From Vallicoccus soli (GTDB lineage Bacteria; Actinomycetota; Actinomycetes; Motilibacterales; Motilibacteraceae), in the NCBI RefSeq assembly GCF_003594885.1, contig NZ_QZEZ01000006.1, forward strand, positions 1 to 64,000: DNA of 64,000 nt, read 5' to 3'. This document shows, piece after piece, positions 44,579 to 52,503 of this stretch (positions within the stretch are counted from its first letter, which is position 1; each line of letters starts with the position of its first letter). Under the pieces are notes generated by a model, which was not told the DNA's origin, ran no database searches, and saw only the letters and a list, made by a program, of their open reading frames with translations. The position numbers and the translations under genes are program-made.

Positions 44579-45285
44579 GCCTCGTCGGGTGCGAGGACGA
44601 ACTCCCCGCCGTCGGGGTCGGCCAGCTCGACGGTGCCGTCGTCGAGGTCGCGCAGCCGGGTCGCGCCCAGGCCGGTGAGGCGCTCGACCTCGCCGGCGAG
44701 GTCGCCGCCGACGACGGCCAGGTCGAGCCGCTGCCGGTCCCGCCCGTGCCGGGGCGCGACGGGGGGTCCGCCCCACGCGACCTTCGTCCCCCCGTACGGC
44801 GACTGGATGGCCGTCTCCTCGTCCTGGTCCCACACGAGCGGCCACCCCAGCGCAGCGGACCAGAAGAGCCCGACCGCGCGGGTGCCGTCGCAGGCGAGCT
44901 CGCCGAGCGGGCCGCAGCCGGCGAGGTAGGCGTTGCCGGCCTCGATGACGCACAGCTCGTTGCCCTCGGGGTCGGCGAGGACGACGTGCCCCTCCTCGGG
45001 GAGCTGCCCGACGTCGAGGTGCCGGCCGCCGAGCGCCAGGGCCCGCTCGACCGTCCGCTGCTGGTCGCCGTCGGCGGCGCTGGTGAGGTGCAGGTGCACG
45101 CGGTCCCGGCCTGTGCGCTCGGACCGGCTCGGGACGAAGCGGAGCCCGACCTGGGTGTCGGAGCCCGGCAGCAGCACGCCGCGGGCGTCCTCGACCGGCC
45201 GGCGGTCGAGCAGGGCCGCCCAGAACCGCGCGACGCGGGCGGGGTCGTGCGCGTCGAGCGCGAGGGCGGCCAGTCGCGAGGGCAC
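44575..45285 (-). CDS. VOC-family (glyoxalase/bleomycin-resistance-like) protein, two domains
   Basis: 236 residues, two tandem VOC modules (about 1-117 and 118-236). The first has ALDAHDPARVARFWAALLDRRPVED and VVLADPEGNELCVIEAG; the second has LFWSAALGWPLVWDQDEETAIQSPYGGTK and VELADPDGGEFVLAP. Metal-binding ligands are partly present (E in EGNE, H in VHLHL). The function could be a small-molecule binding or modifying enzyme. The 3' end is coupled to the GNAT gene. Confidence 0.9.
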   Translation of the reverse strand: MPSRLAALALDAHDPARVARFWAALLDRRPVEDARGVLLPGSDTQVGLRFVPSRSERTGRDRVHLHLTSAADGDQQRTVERALALGGRHLDVGQLPEEGHVVLADPEGNELCVIEAGNAYLAGCGPLGELACDGTRAVGLFWSAALGWPLVWDQDEETAIQSPYGGTKVAWGGPPVAPRHGRDRQRLDLAVVGGDLAGEVERLTGLGATRLRDLDDGTVELADPDGGEFVLAPDEA

Positions 45286-45362
45286 GTACGGACGCTAGGC
45301 CCGGGCACGAGGGCTGGCACCTGCTTTTCGCGCTGCTCCTGGGCGACCCGGCCGGCGGTCGC

Positions 45363-46670
45363 TCAGACCAGGCCCAGGCCGCGACGGCCGGTGGCGTTGA
45401 GGTCCTCGGGCCTGAACCGGTTGTCCCAGTCCCGCTCGTAGTGCTCCTCCGGGAAGTCGCTGGGGCTCGACCCGGTCAGGAACGCCTCGCGCACGGACGC
45501 GGCGTACTCCTCGTTGCGGGGGCACCAGGGGGCGGCGGGGATGTACATGACGTTGCCCCACCCCTTCTGGTCCTGCACCGGGGCGACCCCGTGGATCATG
45601 TCGCAGTGCCACCAGACGGAGTCGCCGGCCGTGACGTCGGGGATGGTGGTGACGGCGCGCAGGAGCAGTGAGTGCCACTTCTGGGTCGCGGGGAACACCC
45701 GGTTGACGGTGACGCCGCACATGTCGTCCTCGGGGACGTCGGGCAGCAGCGGGCGCAGCATGAGGTAGGCCATCGCCTCGGGGATCGGCACGGTGTGCAG
45801 GACGCCCTGGTCGTGGTCCATGTCGGACAGCGCTGTCCAGCCCTGGAAGGTGCGGAACGCGGAGCACATGGTGGTGCCCGGGTACTGCGGACCGGCGGTG
45901 CGGTGCGCGGCGTCCCACGGGTCGTACTGCTCGACGCTGCCGTCGAACAGGTGCCGGAACGCCTTCTGGTACGCCGCGGTCATCCACAGGTCGAGGGTGC
46001 CGGGGTCGTTGTGGGTGCCGAGGCCCCCGGAGTCCGCGCCGGGCGGGCGGCGGCGGATGCGGTCGGGGTAGAGGGAGTCGCGGTCCGGGTCGAACCACTG
46101 CACGCCGTCGGACGTGCTCTTCCACTGCGCGTTGAGGAAGCGCTGGACCGCGGCCATGCGGTCGCTCTGCCGGGCCTGCATCTGCGCGGAGGACCAGTAG
46201 ATCGGGTAGATCTCGGGCTTGGAGCCGACGCTGCCGAAGAAGTCGTCCCCGGGGCCGCGGTAGTCCTCGAAGAAGTGGTTGCTCTCGACGTAGTCGACGA
46301 TGTCCTGGTCCCAGGCGAGGGCCTGCTCGCGGGGGAAGTGCCCGCGCACGACGAGGCAGCCGCGGGCCCGGAGCGTGGCCAGCTGGTCCGCGCTCACGGT
46401 GCCGTCCTCGATGTCGGCGTAGTCGATGACCGGCCAGACGCTGTCACCGGCGGCCTTGGCGGCCTCCACCTCCGCGACCTTGGCCTCGAGCTGCTGCTCG
46501 ACGACGGCGAAGACCTCCTCGACGCTGCGGCCGGACGCGGCGATGCGCGCACGCAGAGCGTTCTTGATCTCGCGGATCGCGCCCTTGAGGTCGTCCGGGG
46601 TGGACTCCCAGTGCGGCAGCGGCGGCAGCGAGGAGGGTGACGTGCCGGGGGCTTCGGGGGCGAGGGTCAC
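45363..46670 (-). CDS. DUF1479 (YbiU-like) Fe(II)/2-oxoglutarate-type oxygenase
   Basis: 435 residues, closely resembling E. coli YbiU along the whole length: AIREIKNALRARIAASG, VWPVIDYADIEDGTVSADQLATLRARGCLVVRGHFPREQALAWDQDIVDYVE, GPGDDFFGSVGSKPEIYPIYWSSAQMQARQSDRM, GGLGTHNDPGTLDLWM, VFRTFQGWTALSDM-like, and AGDSVWWHCDMIHGVAPVQDQKGWGNVMYIPAAPWC. Candidate iron ligands are the HND triad in GTHNDPG and the His of WWHCDMIH. Substrate unknown. Strong AAAGGAG before the GTG. Divergent from a ROK regulator that probably controls it. Confidence 0.92.
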   Translation of the reverse strand: MTLAPEAPGTSPSSLPPLPHWESTPDDLKGAIREIKNALRARIAASGRSVEEVFAVVEQQLEAKVAEVEAAKAAGDSVWPVIDYADIEDGTVSADQLATLRARGCLVVRGHFPREQALAWDQDIVDYVESNHFFEDYRGPGDDFFGSVGSKPEIYPIYWSSAQMQARQSDRMAAVQRFLNAQWKSTSDGVQWFDPDRDSLYPDRIRRRPPGADSGGLGTHNDPGTLDLWMTAAYQKAFRHLFDGSVEQYDPWDAAHRTAGPQYPGTTMCSAFRTFQGWTALSDMDHDQGVLHTVPIPEAMAYLMLRPLLPDVPEDDMCGVTVNRVFPATQKWHSLLLRAVTTIPDVTAGDSVWWHCDMIHGVAPVQDQKGWGNVMYIPAAPWCPRNEEYAASVREAFLTGSSPSDFPEEHYERDWDNRFRPEDLNATGRRGLGLV

Positions 46671-46757
46671 GACCAGCTCCTTTGGTGAGGACTCCTTACT
46701 GGTACGACGGTAGGCCAGGTCGGCGCGTTGGGCAAGGCCCTTGACTAGAGTCGGTCC
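46671..46757. promoter_or_regulatory. Divergent control region between DUF1479 gene and ROK regulator
   Basis: 87 bp. For the ROK gene, TAGAGT (46746-46751) ends 6 nt before the GTG, fitting a leaderless transcript. GGGCAAGGCCC (46730-46740) and the imperfect ACTGGTAC/GTAGGCCAG pair (46699-46718) could be operator halves. The DUF1479 gene has its ribosome-binding site AAAGGAG here. Confidence 0.5.
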
Positions 46758-47894
46758 GTGAGCACCCCGAGGCCGTCGATGGACCTGGTCCGGTCGGCGA
46801 CCGACGCCCAGGTCCTGCGGGCCTTCCTCGACGAGGAGCGCCTGACCCGGGCCGAGGTGGCGGTGCGGACGCAGCTCTCCAAGCCCACGGCCGGGGAGAG
46901 CGTGCGACGGCTGACCGCGGCGGGGCTGCTGCGCGACACCGGCGAGCGCACCCGGGGGCGGGGGCGCGTGGGGACCTACTACGCGCTGTCCGACGGCCTC
47001 GGTACGGCCGCCGCCATCAGCATCGCGCCGCAGGGGGTCGTCGCCGAGCTCCTCGACGTGCGCGGCACGGTCCTGGGCAGGGCCGAGGAGGAGCTGCAGC
47101 GCCCTGCCCGGCCCGACGAGGTGGCGGAGCGCCTGCGGGCAGCGGTACGGCGACTGGGTGAGGGGGCGCCCGGCCCGCTCCGGCTCGCGGTCGTCAGCGC
47201 CGCCGACCCGGTCGAGCGCGCCAGCGGACGGCTGGTGCACCTGCCCGACGCGCCCTTCCTCGTCGGTGAGCTGTCCCCGGCGGACGTGCTCGCCCCGCTG
47301 GTGGACGGGCCGGTCCTGGTCGACAACGACGTCAACTGGGCGGCGCGGGCGGAGCGGGCCGCCGACCCCGAGCCCCTGGACGACTTCGTCTACCTGTACC
47401 TCGACGAGGGCCTCGGGTGCGCGGTCGTCAGCGACGGCGACGTACGGCGCGGGCACCGCGGCCTGGCCGGCGAGGTCGCCCACCTGGTGACCTGGGGACC
47501 TCACGGGCAGGCGGTCGCGTTCACCGAGGTCTTCGCCGCCCTCGGCCTGCGCCAGCACGGCTCGACGGCCATCGCGGTCGACAGGGTCCTCGAGCTCCTC
47601 GACGAGGGGGTGACGAGCAGCGCCGCCCGGGATGTCCTCGTACGAGGGGTCTGCGGTGTGCTCGCTGCGGTCGTCGCGCTCACCGACCCGGCCGTCGTGA
47701 TCCTGGGAGGCACGTGGGGCTCGCACCCCTTGCTGATCGAGGAGGTCCGCAGCCGGTTCCAGCGTTCTCCGCGATCGGTGCCAGTGCAGGCGGCACGCGT
47801 CACCGACGAACCGGCGCTCCGGGGCACCCACGGCCCGGCGGTGGACCAGTTGCGCGCCGCGACCCTCCCCGGCCTGGGGGGCACTGCAGGTTGA
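46758..47894 (+). CDS. ROK-family transcriptional regulator
   Basis: 378 residues. N-terminal winged helix-turn-helix (15-80: VLRAFLDEERLTRAEVAVRTQLSKPTAGESVRRLTAAGLLRDTG). The ROK sugar-kinase-like domain follows with VLVDNDVNWAARAE and the effector segment GHRGLAGEVAHLV. The zinc-binding C-x-C-G-x-x-G-C motif that usually follows is missing: WGPHGQAVAF stands in its place. So it is a diverged ROK protein that may bind a sugar-like ligand. Divergent from the DUF1479 gene; likely its regulator. Probably leaderless. Confidence 0.9.
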   Translation: MSTPRPSMDLVRSATDAQVLRAFLDEERLTRAEVAVRTQLSKPTAGESVRRLTAAGLLRDTGERTRGRGRVGTYYALSDGLGTAAAISIAPQGVVAELLDVRGTVLGRAEEELQRPARPDEVAERLRAAVRRLGEGAPGPLRLAVVSAADPVERASGRLVHLPDAPFLVGELSPADVLAPLVDGPVLVDNDVNWAARAERAADPEPLDDFVYLYLDEGLGCAVVSDGDVRRGHRGLAGEVAHLVTWGPHGQAVAFTEVFAALGLRQHGSTAIAVDRVLELLDEGVTSSAARDVLVRGVCGVLAAVVALTDPAVVILGGTWGSHPLLIEEVRSRFQRSPRSVPVQAARVTDEPALRGTHGPAVDQLRAATLPGLGGTAG

Positions 47895-47911
47895 GCGGTG
47901 GAGCGGGAGCC

Positions 47912-47930
47912 CCACGTCCTGCGGACGTGG
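47912..47930 (+). terminator. Hairpin downstream of ROK gene
   Basis: CCACGTCC (47912-47919) pairs with GGACGTGG (47923-47930) over a 3-nt loop, 18 nt after the stop. Between it and the convergent gene at 48041 lies the first dispersed repeat copy. Confidence 0.6.
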
Positions 47931-47990
47931 CCCGACGCGACGAGACGTTCCATGGCGAACGGTTCAGGCGCCATGCCCGTCTCCATCCCC

Positions 47991-48015
47991 GGCAGGACCG
48001 GGTGGCCGCGCGGTC
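47991..48015 (+). repeat. Dispersed repeat copy a
   Basis: GGCAGGACCGGGTGGCCGCG plus CGGTC. Matches the first, variant unit of the main array (51803-51830) with a few changes. Located between the 3' ends of the ROK gene and the nuclease-like gene. Confidence 0.65.
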
Positions 48016-48040
48016 TTGCGCTCCGCAAGGAGCGTTGACG

Positions 48041-48628
48041 CTAGGGCAGCCGCGTTCCCACTTCCGCACGGAGACGCGATCGACCGCGTTGGTAGGCGGC
48101 TGCTCCGTCTCGGTCTGGGGCATCCGCCCTGACCACGCACGTGGACATCGCGGCGGCGGCGAGGTCCCGCAGCGCGTCGTTGTACGCCCTTTGGCGCTGC
48201 CGCCCTGCCGGCCCGAAGGCCGGCGCTGCTTTCGCGGCTCTGTACTTGTCCGAGCGCGCGGACCACGCACGGCACAGTGCCTTGTAGTGCTCGAGGTCGT
48301 AGCCCAGAGCCACTCCAGCGGGATACATCTCCAAGGTCAGTAGGCGGTAGCTGGTGAAGTGCTGAGGCTCGTCGATCTCCACGAGAACACCGGACTGCGG
48401 CTGCAGGAAGTCGCCCGGCAACGGCGTGAGCCGCTTGCCAGCCTGCTCGGACAGCACCCCGCCGAGTGCCAGGAAGATCCGTTCCAGTACCGGGGTGACG
48501 CTGTCGAGCTCGACGGGTAGCCCGAGGTGGCCGCGCTGATTCAGCCATGGCAACCGACTCCGAACGAGCTCGACCTCGTCCTCGGCCGCCGCCGCAGCGA
48601 AGGCGCGTTCGCAGTCACCGACCGGCAT
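48041..48628 (-). CDS. Hypothetical protein with endonuclease-like EIDxxQHF motif
   Basis: 195 residues from the ATG at 48626-48628. The key segment (about residues 79-120) is SGVLVEIDEPQHFTSYRLLTLEMYP, then GYDLEHYKALC. E-I-D-x-x-Q-H resembles the active-site strand of Vsr/DUF559-type PD-(D/E)XK nucleases, so a nuclease fold is plausible but unproven. Because of a frameshift upstream, this gene appears fused in frame to the end of the recombinase; it is more likely a separate gene, since its family-like region begins after that recombinase's natural stop. No good ribosome-binding site. Confidence 0.6.
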   Translation of the reverse strand: MPVGDCERAFAAAAAEDEVELVRSRLPWLNQRGHLGLPVELDSVTPVLERIFLALGGVLSEQAGKRLTPLPGDFLQPQSGVLVEIDEPQHFTSYRLLTLEMYPAGVALGYDLEHYKALCRAWSARSDKYRAAKAAPAFGPAGRQRQRAYNDALRDLAAAAMSTCVVRADAPDRDGAAAYQRGRSRLRAEVGTRLP

Positions 48629-48740
48629 ATGTGCAGCCTGCCTGAGATCGGGCGTCAGGGCAGGCCGCGGCCGTAAAGGAGTTCCCGGAGCCTCGGCCAG
48701 GCTCAGGTGAGATTGCGCTGCTTCTTCCGGAGTTGCCCCG

Positions 48741-49681
48741 TCAGGTGCCAGAGGACATGTAGGCGGCCAGGATGTAATTCGGGTGGCGGTCGAGGTTCGG
48801 CGGGCGCGGTCGTAGCGCATCGTGGTGCGCGGGTCGGCATGCCGGGCGGCGATCTGCACGTCGCGCAGATCGACGCCAGCGTCGAGCATCGTGGTGACGA
48901 AGGTGTGTCGCAGCATGTGCGGGTGCATCCGCGGGAGCTGCACTCCGGCCGTCCTGGCGAGGGCGCGGAGTCGGCGGGTCGCGGCGTGCCGGTCCATCGC
49001 TCCGTTGCGCGTGTTGCGCAGCAGCGGGCCGGCGTCTCGTCGTGCGGCGGCGCGGTCGACCGCGCGGGCGACGGCTGGCGGCATCGGCACCAGCACGGTC
49101 CTGCCGCCCTTGCCGACGACGCGCAGGACCCGGTGACCGTGCTCCTCGCCGATGTCGCTCAAGCGGAGGCCGCAGGCCTCGAAGACCCGCAGCCCGAGCA
49201 GGCCGAGCAGGCAGACCAGGGCGAAGTCGTTGTCGTTGGTGCTGTCCCTGGCGGTGGCCAGCAGCGCCTCCAGCTGCAGGTGCGACAAGCCGAGCGTGGG
49301 TGACTTGGGCGGGACGCTCGGCCGGCGGACGTACTCGGCCGGCGAGTGCTCGAGTACGCCGTCGATGACACAGGTCCGGTAGAAGCCCGCGAGGACCGAG
49401 AAGCGGCGCGAGACCGTGGACGGGCGGTGGCAGCGCACCTCCTGCATCCACCGCGCGTACAGCTCGAGGTCCACCCGACGCGCAGCGAGCGGGTCCGTCC
49501 CGCGGTCCGCGCACCAGGACAGGTAGATCCTGAGGTCGGACGCGACGTGCGCGCGGGATTCGCCCTTGTACCGCGCGAGGTGCGCCGCCACCGCAAGGCG
49601 CAGCAGTGCTGGGTCAACGCCGAAGTGCTCTTTGAAGTCGTCATGCTCGACAATCCGCCCGCCATGCCGCTGACCGGGCAC
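48741..49681 (-). pseudogene. Tyrosine recombinase/integrase with C-terminal frameshift
   Basis: About 313 residues if read across the shift; GTG start at 49679-49681. SAM-like N-terminal domain (LARYKGESRAHVASDLRIYLSWCADRGTDP), then the catalytic domain with Arg in LGLRVFEACGLRLSDI, HxxR in HPHMLRHTFVTTM, His in AARHADPRTT and nucleophile Tyr in MRYDRAR. Directly after the Tyr the frame changes. The conserved ending PNLDRHPNYILAAYMSSGT-stop is in the +1 frame, ending at 48741, while the original frame runs on into the next gene. One missing base near 48798-48805 explains this. Catalytic residues are all upstream, so partial activity is possible. Confidence 0.8.
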
Positions 49682-49791
49682 GCGCGTGCACGACCAGCGC
49701 GATCGAGCGGCTCGAGTACCCAGGCTCACCGACCGGGGAGGACCGGATGCCCTGGGGACGATGGGAGCGCGCAGGACGAGGAGCCCCCGGA

Positions 49792-49830
49792 CCGCGGCAG
49801 AACCGTGTAGCCGCGCGGACCGCGGCAGGA
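49792..49830 (+). repeat. Dispersed repeat copy b
   Basis: CGCGGCAGAACCGTGTAGCC and then GCGCGGACCGCGGCAGGA. It differs by one base from the leading unit of the main array. Lies in the divergent gap between the recombinase and the small gene at 49849. Confidence 0.8.
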
Positions 49831-49848
49831 GAGTGACCTGCTCGCCTC

Positions 49849-50139
49849 ATGCACGCGGCGCCTGTTGACCCTCGCGACACCTGCTGGGAGGTCGACTCGC
49901 CAGCCTTCCGTGTCTACTTCTGGCAGCAGCCGACCGTGGTTTCCCAGGCCTCGGCGCTGGAGCTTGCCAGGTGGTCGTCGGAGGAGTGGCGCCTCACAGG
50001 ACCTCGTGACGTGAACGAGGTGACCGCGTGGGCCGAGCTGCACCGTGGTGACCGGTCGTACACCCTGCATGTCGAAGTAGAGGGACAAGAAGGTCTGGGC
50101 CTCGTCAAGCTGGCCGGCACGGACCCTACGAGTAGGTAG
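49849..50139 (+). CDS. Hypothetical protein, 96 residues
   Basis: Small alpha/beta protein: CWEVDSPAFRVYFWQQP, ALELARWSSEEWRLTGPRDVNEVTAWAELHRGDRSYTLHVEV and a final GLGLVKLAGTDPTSR. The sequence is balanced in composition and looks genuinely coding, unlike the frames around it. I do not recognise a family. ATG start; flanked by repeat copies on both sides. Confidence 0.65.
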   Translation: MHAAPVDPRDTCWEVDSPAFRVYFWQQPTVVSQASALELARWSSEEWRLTGPRDVNEVTAWAELHRGDRSYTLHVEVEGQEGLGLVKLAGTDPTSR

Positions 50140-50148
50140 GCGCCCTAA

Positions 50149-50190
50149 GAGCGGCAGAACCGGGTGGCCGAGCGGACCGCGGCATGAGCG
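50149..50190 (+). repeat. Dispersed repeat copy c
   Basis: GAGCGGCAGAACCGGGTGGC and then CGAGCGGACCGCGGCATGAGCG, 10 nt after the stop of the 96-residue gene. Same orientation as the other copies. Confidence 0.8.
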
Positions 50191-50332
50191 TGCGTCGTCC
50201 GCCCGCTGCGTCAGCGGCCTGACGCTCAGGTGCCGAAGCGTGGCCAGATCTCAGCCGCAGCGCTCATCCGGCTCGGGACGCCGGGGGGACCGAAACCGGC
50301 CCACCACCGTTGCGCACCCAAGTCCGGGCACC

Positions 50333-50983
50333 ATGGCAGTCATGTCACTGTCGGCACTCCGCAGCGTGTCCGAACTCCGACCCTGCGGCGACCGCCACCT
50401 CGACGACCACCTCGATCCCACCGGCGGCCGGGCCTATTGGACGTACGACCAGCCGAGCGAGCCTGACACGTTGACGCCGCTCGACTGCTTGGCGCCGACG
50501 CTCCTGTCTCTACGCCTGACTTTCGACAACGTCGTCCCGCTCTTCCAGCCCGCTGGGCCGCATGCCGAGCTGCGCCGGTGTATGCAGGCGGTGCTCGATC
50601 TCCCGCCGGTCGATTTTCTCGAACTCGACCTCGCTGACCCCGCCAGCCCATGGGCAACGGTGCGTCGAGCGATGATCGCCTCGGAGCACGTGCCTTGGTG
50701 GACTGCTGTGTCAGTTAGCAAGGTGCTGCATCGAAAGCGACCCGACCTCGTGCCCGTCTACGACAGTCAGGTCTTCGCGTTCTACTTCGGTCGCCCGCCC
50801 AGCGGGCGGGGGGCGCCCGGACGCTTCTGGCCCCGGCTTCAGTCGGATCTTGGGGAACAGTGGGCTCTCGTCGATGCGTGGCGGCACCGTCACCAGCCGC
50901 CCGAAGGCCCGCGGCTCACCCTCCTACGTGTCGCAGACATCGTTATCTGGGAGCACCAGGTAACGGGCTGCTCGGCGGCATAG
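50333..50983 (+). CDS. DUF6308-type hypothetical protein
   Basis: 216 residues from the ATG at 50333 (a second ATG at 50342 is possible). Features: GGRAYWTYDQPSEPDTLTPLDCLAPTLLSLRLTFDNVVPLF, PWATVRRAM, SVSKVLHRKRPDLVPVYDSQV and WALVDAWRHRHQPPEGPRLTLLRVADIVIWEHQ. The pattern (a K-x-x-H-x-K-R-P-x-L-x-P-V-x-D core) fits DUF6308, an actinobacterial family of unknown role related to HhH-containing enzymes. It precedes the second repeat block. Confidence 0.7.
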   Translation: MAVMSLSALRSVSELRPCGDRHLDDHLDPTGGRAYWTYDQPSEPDTLTPLDCLAPTLLSLRLTFDNVVPLFQPAGPHAELRRCMQAVLDLPPVDFLELDLADPASPWATVRRAMIASEHVPWWTAVSVSKVLHRKRPDLVPVYDSQVFAFYFGRPPSGRGAPGRFWPRLQSDLGEQWALVDAWRHRHQPPEGPRLTLLRVADIVIWEHQVTGCSAA

Positions 50984-51016
50984 GACGACCCCAGGGCGAA
51001 GGTGCCGCGGTCGGTC

Positions 51017-51152
51017 GAGCGGCAGAACCGGGCGAGCGTAGCCGCCCGCAGAGCGGCAGAACCGGGCGAGCGGGGCCGCCCTCAACGCGGCAGAACGGGG
51101 TGAGCGGAGCCGCCCTGACCGCGGCAGGACGGGCGGGTGTAGTCGCCCTCAC
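51017..51152 (+). repeat. Four degenerate tandem units of the 34-bp repeat
   Basis: Units start at about 51017, 51051, 51086 and 51120 and diverge from each other by several bases. They share GCGGCAGAACSGGG and AGCCGCCC. Located between the convergent 3' ends of the DUF6308-type gene and the gene at 51242. Confidence 0.85.
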
Positions 51153-51241
51153 GCTGTGAGGATCGTCCTCTTGGCCGAGCCGCGGGGGTTGATGACGAAA
51201 GGGCGACCGCGCTGCGACGCCGTCGATCCGCTTCGTGACGC

Positions 51242-51679
51242 TTAGAGGGTCAGCCGCGCTCGGATCCTGGGGCTGATGTGCACGTCGTGCGGCAGCGCCG
51301 CCAGCTCGCCCGCCTGGACGGGCACCCCCTGCCTGTGCGCGATCTTCGACAGGTGGGCCCAGTGCAGCGCAGCTTCCTCTTCGTAAGAGCGCCCCTCCGG
51401 CGGCTCGTCGGGCCCGACGACCGCGCGCGCGGTCTCCTCCAGCTGTTGCAGCGACAGGTGCGACCAAATGCTGTCGGGGCCGCCAGAGGACCAGCCCCGG
51501 TCGTCGAGGAGGGTGAGCCGCCGCCCGCTGACGAGCTCGAGTTCGAGCAGCGCCGAGATCGACACTTCACGATGCTGATCGAGGGCTGCTTCTGCCGCCT
51601 CATCGAGATCGATGGAGGTGACCAGTCGCCGGGTGTCATGCACGCTCCATCGTGACGGATCGCGCCCGCGCGACGTCAT
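51242..51679 (-). CDS. Hypothetical protein, about 145 residues
   Basis: Contains LVTSIDLDEAAEAALDQHREVSISALLELELVSGRRLTLLDDRGWSSGG, SIWSHLSLQQLEETARAVVGPDEPPEGRSYEEEAALHWAHLSKIAHRQGV, and ends PHDVHISPRIRARLTL. Well-formed helical segments and GC-rich third positions support coding. No family recognised. Start uncertain: ATG at 51677-51679 or GTG at 51641-51643; neither has a clear ribosome-binding site. Confidence 0.65.
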   Translation of the reverse strand: MTSRGRDPSRWSVHDTRRLVTSIDLDEAAEAALDQHREVSISALLELELVSGRRLTLLDDRGWSSGGPDSIWSHLSLQQLEETARAVVGPDEPPEGRSYEEEAALHWAHLSKIAHRQGVPVQAGELAALPHDVHISPRIRARLTL

Positions 51680-51802
51680 CGACGGTGCGACCGGCGGGGC
51701 ACGGGTTGCGCTTGCCGTTCGGGGCGACAGCCACCCCGGCCTTGAGCCGCGGTGAGCCGGCCTCGACCGAGGCAGGGTGTTTGCTGGTGGACACGGTCAC
51801 GA

Positions 51803-52450
51803 CGCGGCAGAACCGGGTAGCCGCGCGGACCGCGGCAGAACCGGGCGAGCGTAGCCGCCCTCAACGCGGCAGAACCGGGCGAGCGTAGCCGCCCTCAACG
51901 CGGCAGAACCGGGCGAGCGTAGCCGCCCTCAACGCGGCAGAACCGGGCGAGCGTAGCCGCCCTCAACGCGGCAGAACCGGGCGAGCGTAGCCGCCCTCAA
52001 CGCGGCAGAACCGGGCGAGCGTAGCCGCCCTCAACGCGGCAGAACCGGGCGAGCGTAGCCGCCCTCAACGCGGCAGAACCGGGCGAGCGTAGCCGCCCTC
52101 AACGCGGCAGAACCGGGCGAGCGTAGCCGCCCTCAACGCGGCAGAACCGGGCGAGCGTAGCCGCCCTCAACGCGGCAGAACCGGGCGAGCGTAGCCGCCC
52201 TCAACGCGGCAGAACCGGGCGAGCGTAGCCGCCCTCAACGCGGCAGAACCGGGCGAGCGTAGCCGCCCTCAACGCGGCAGAACCGGGCGAGCGTAGCCGC
52301 CCTCAACGCGGCAGAACCGGGCGAGCGTAGCCGCCCTCAACGCGGCAGAACCGGGCGAGCGGAGCCGCCCTCAACGCGGCAGAACCGGGCGAGCGGAGCC
52401 GCCCTCAACGCGGCAGAACCGGGCGAGCGGCGGCCGCCCGCAACGCGGCA
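51803..52450 (+). repeat. Tandem array of 34-bp hairpin repeats (about 18 full units)
   Basis: The unit is CGCGGCAGAACCGGGCGAGC followed by GTAGCCGCCCTCAA (34 bp). Units begin at 51831 + 34k. The first 15 (51831-52340) are identical. The next two (52341-52408) change GTAGCC to GGAGCC. The last (52409-52443) has an extra base. A variant 28-bp unit precedes (51803-51830) and a partial unit ends the array. Each unit can fold as GGGCG-A-GC/GTA/GC-CGCCC. The period is not a multiple of 3, so it does not encode a protein repeat. There are no spacers, so it is not a CRISPR. Confidence 0.98.
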
Positions 52451-52503
52451 GTGGTAGCAATTCTCGCCCCGCGCCTATCGCCGATCTCCTGGGTGGTGGG
52501 TGC

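Noticed and set aside
48041-49729. A genuine recombinase-nuclease fusion of 562 residues
   Set aside because: The conserved recombinase C-terminus and its own stop are present in the adjacent frame, so a one-base frameshift is the simpler explanation.
51803-52450. CRISPR array
   Set aside because: The 34-bp units are contiguous with no unique spacers between them, and no cas gene is near.
51017-52450. Classical integron attC sites
   Set aside because: The repeat does not contain GTTRRRY/RYYYAAC cores, and the recombinase shows no visible IntI-specific insertion before its tyrosine. Kept only as an analogy.
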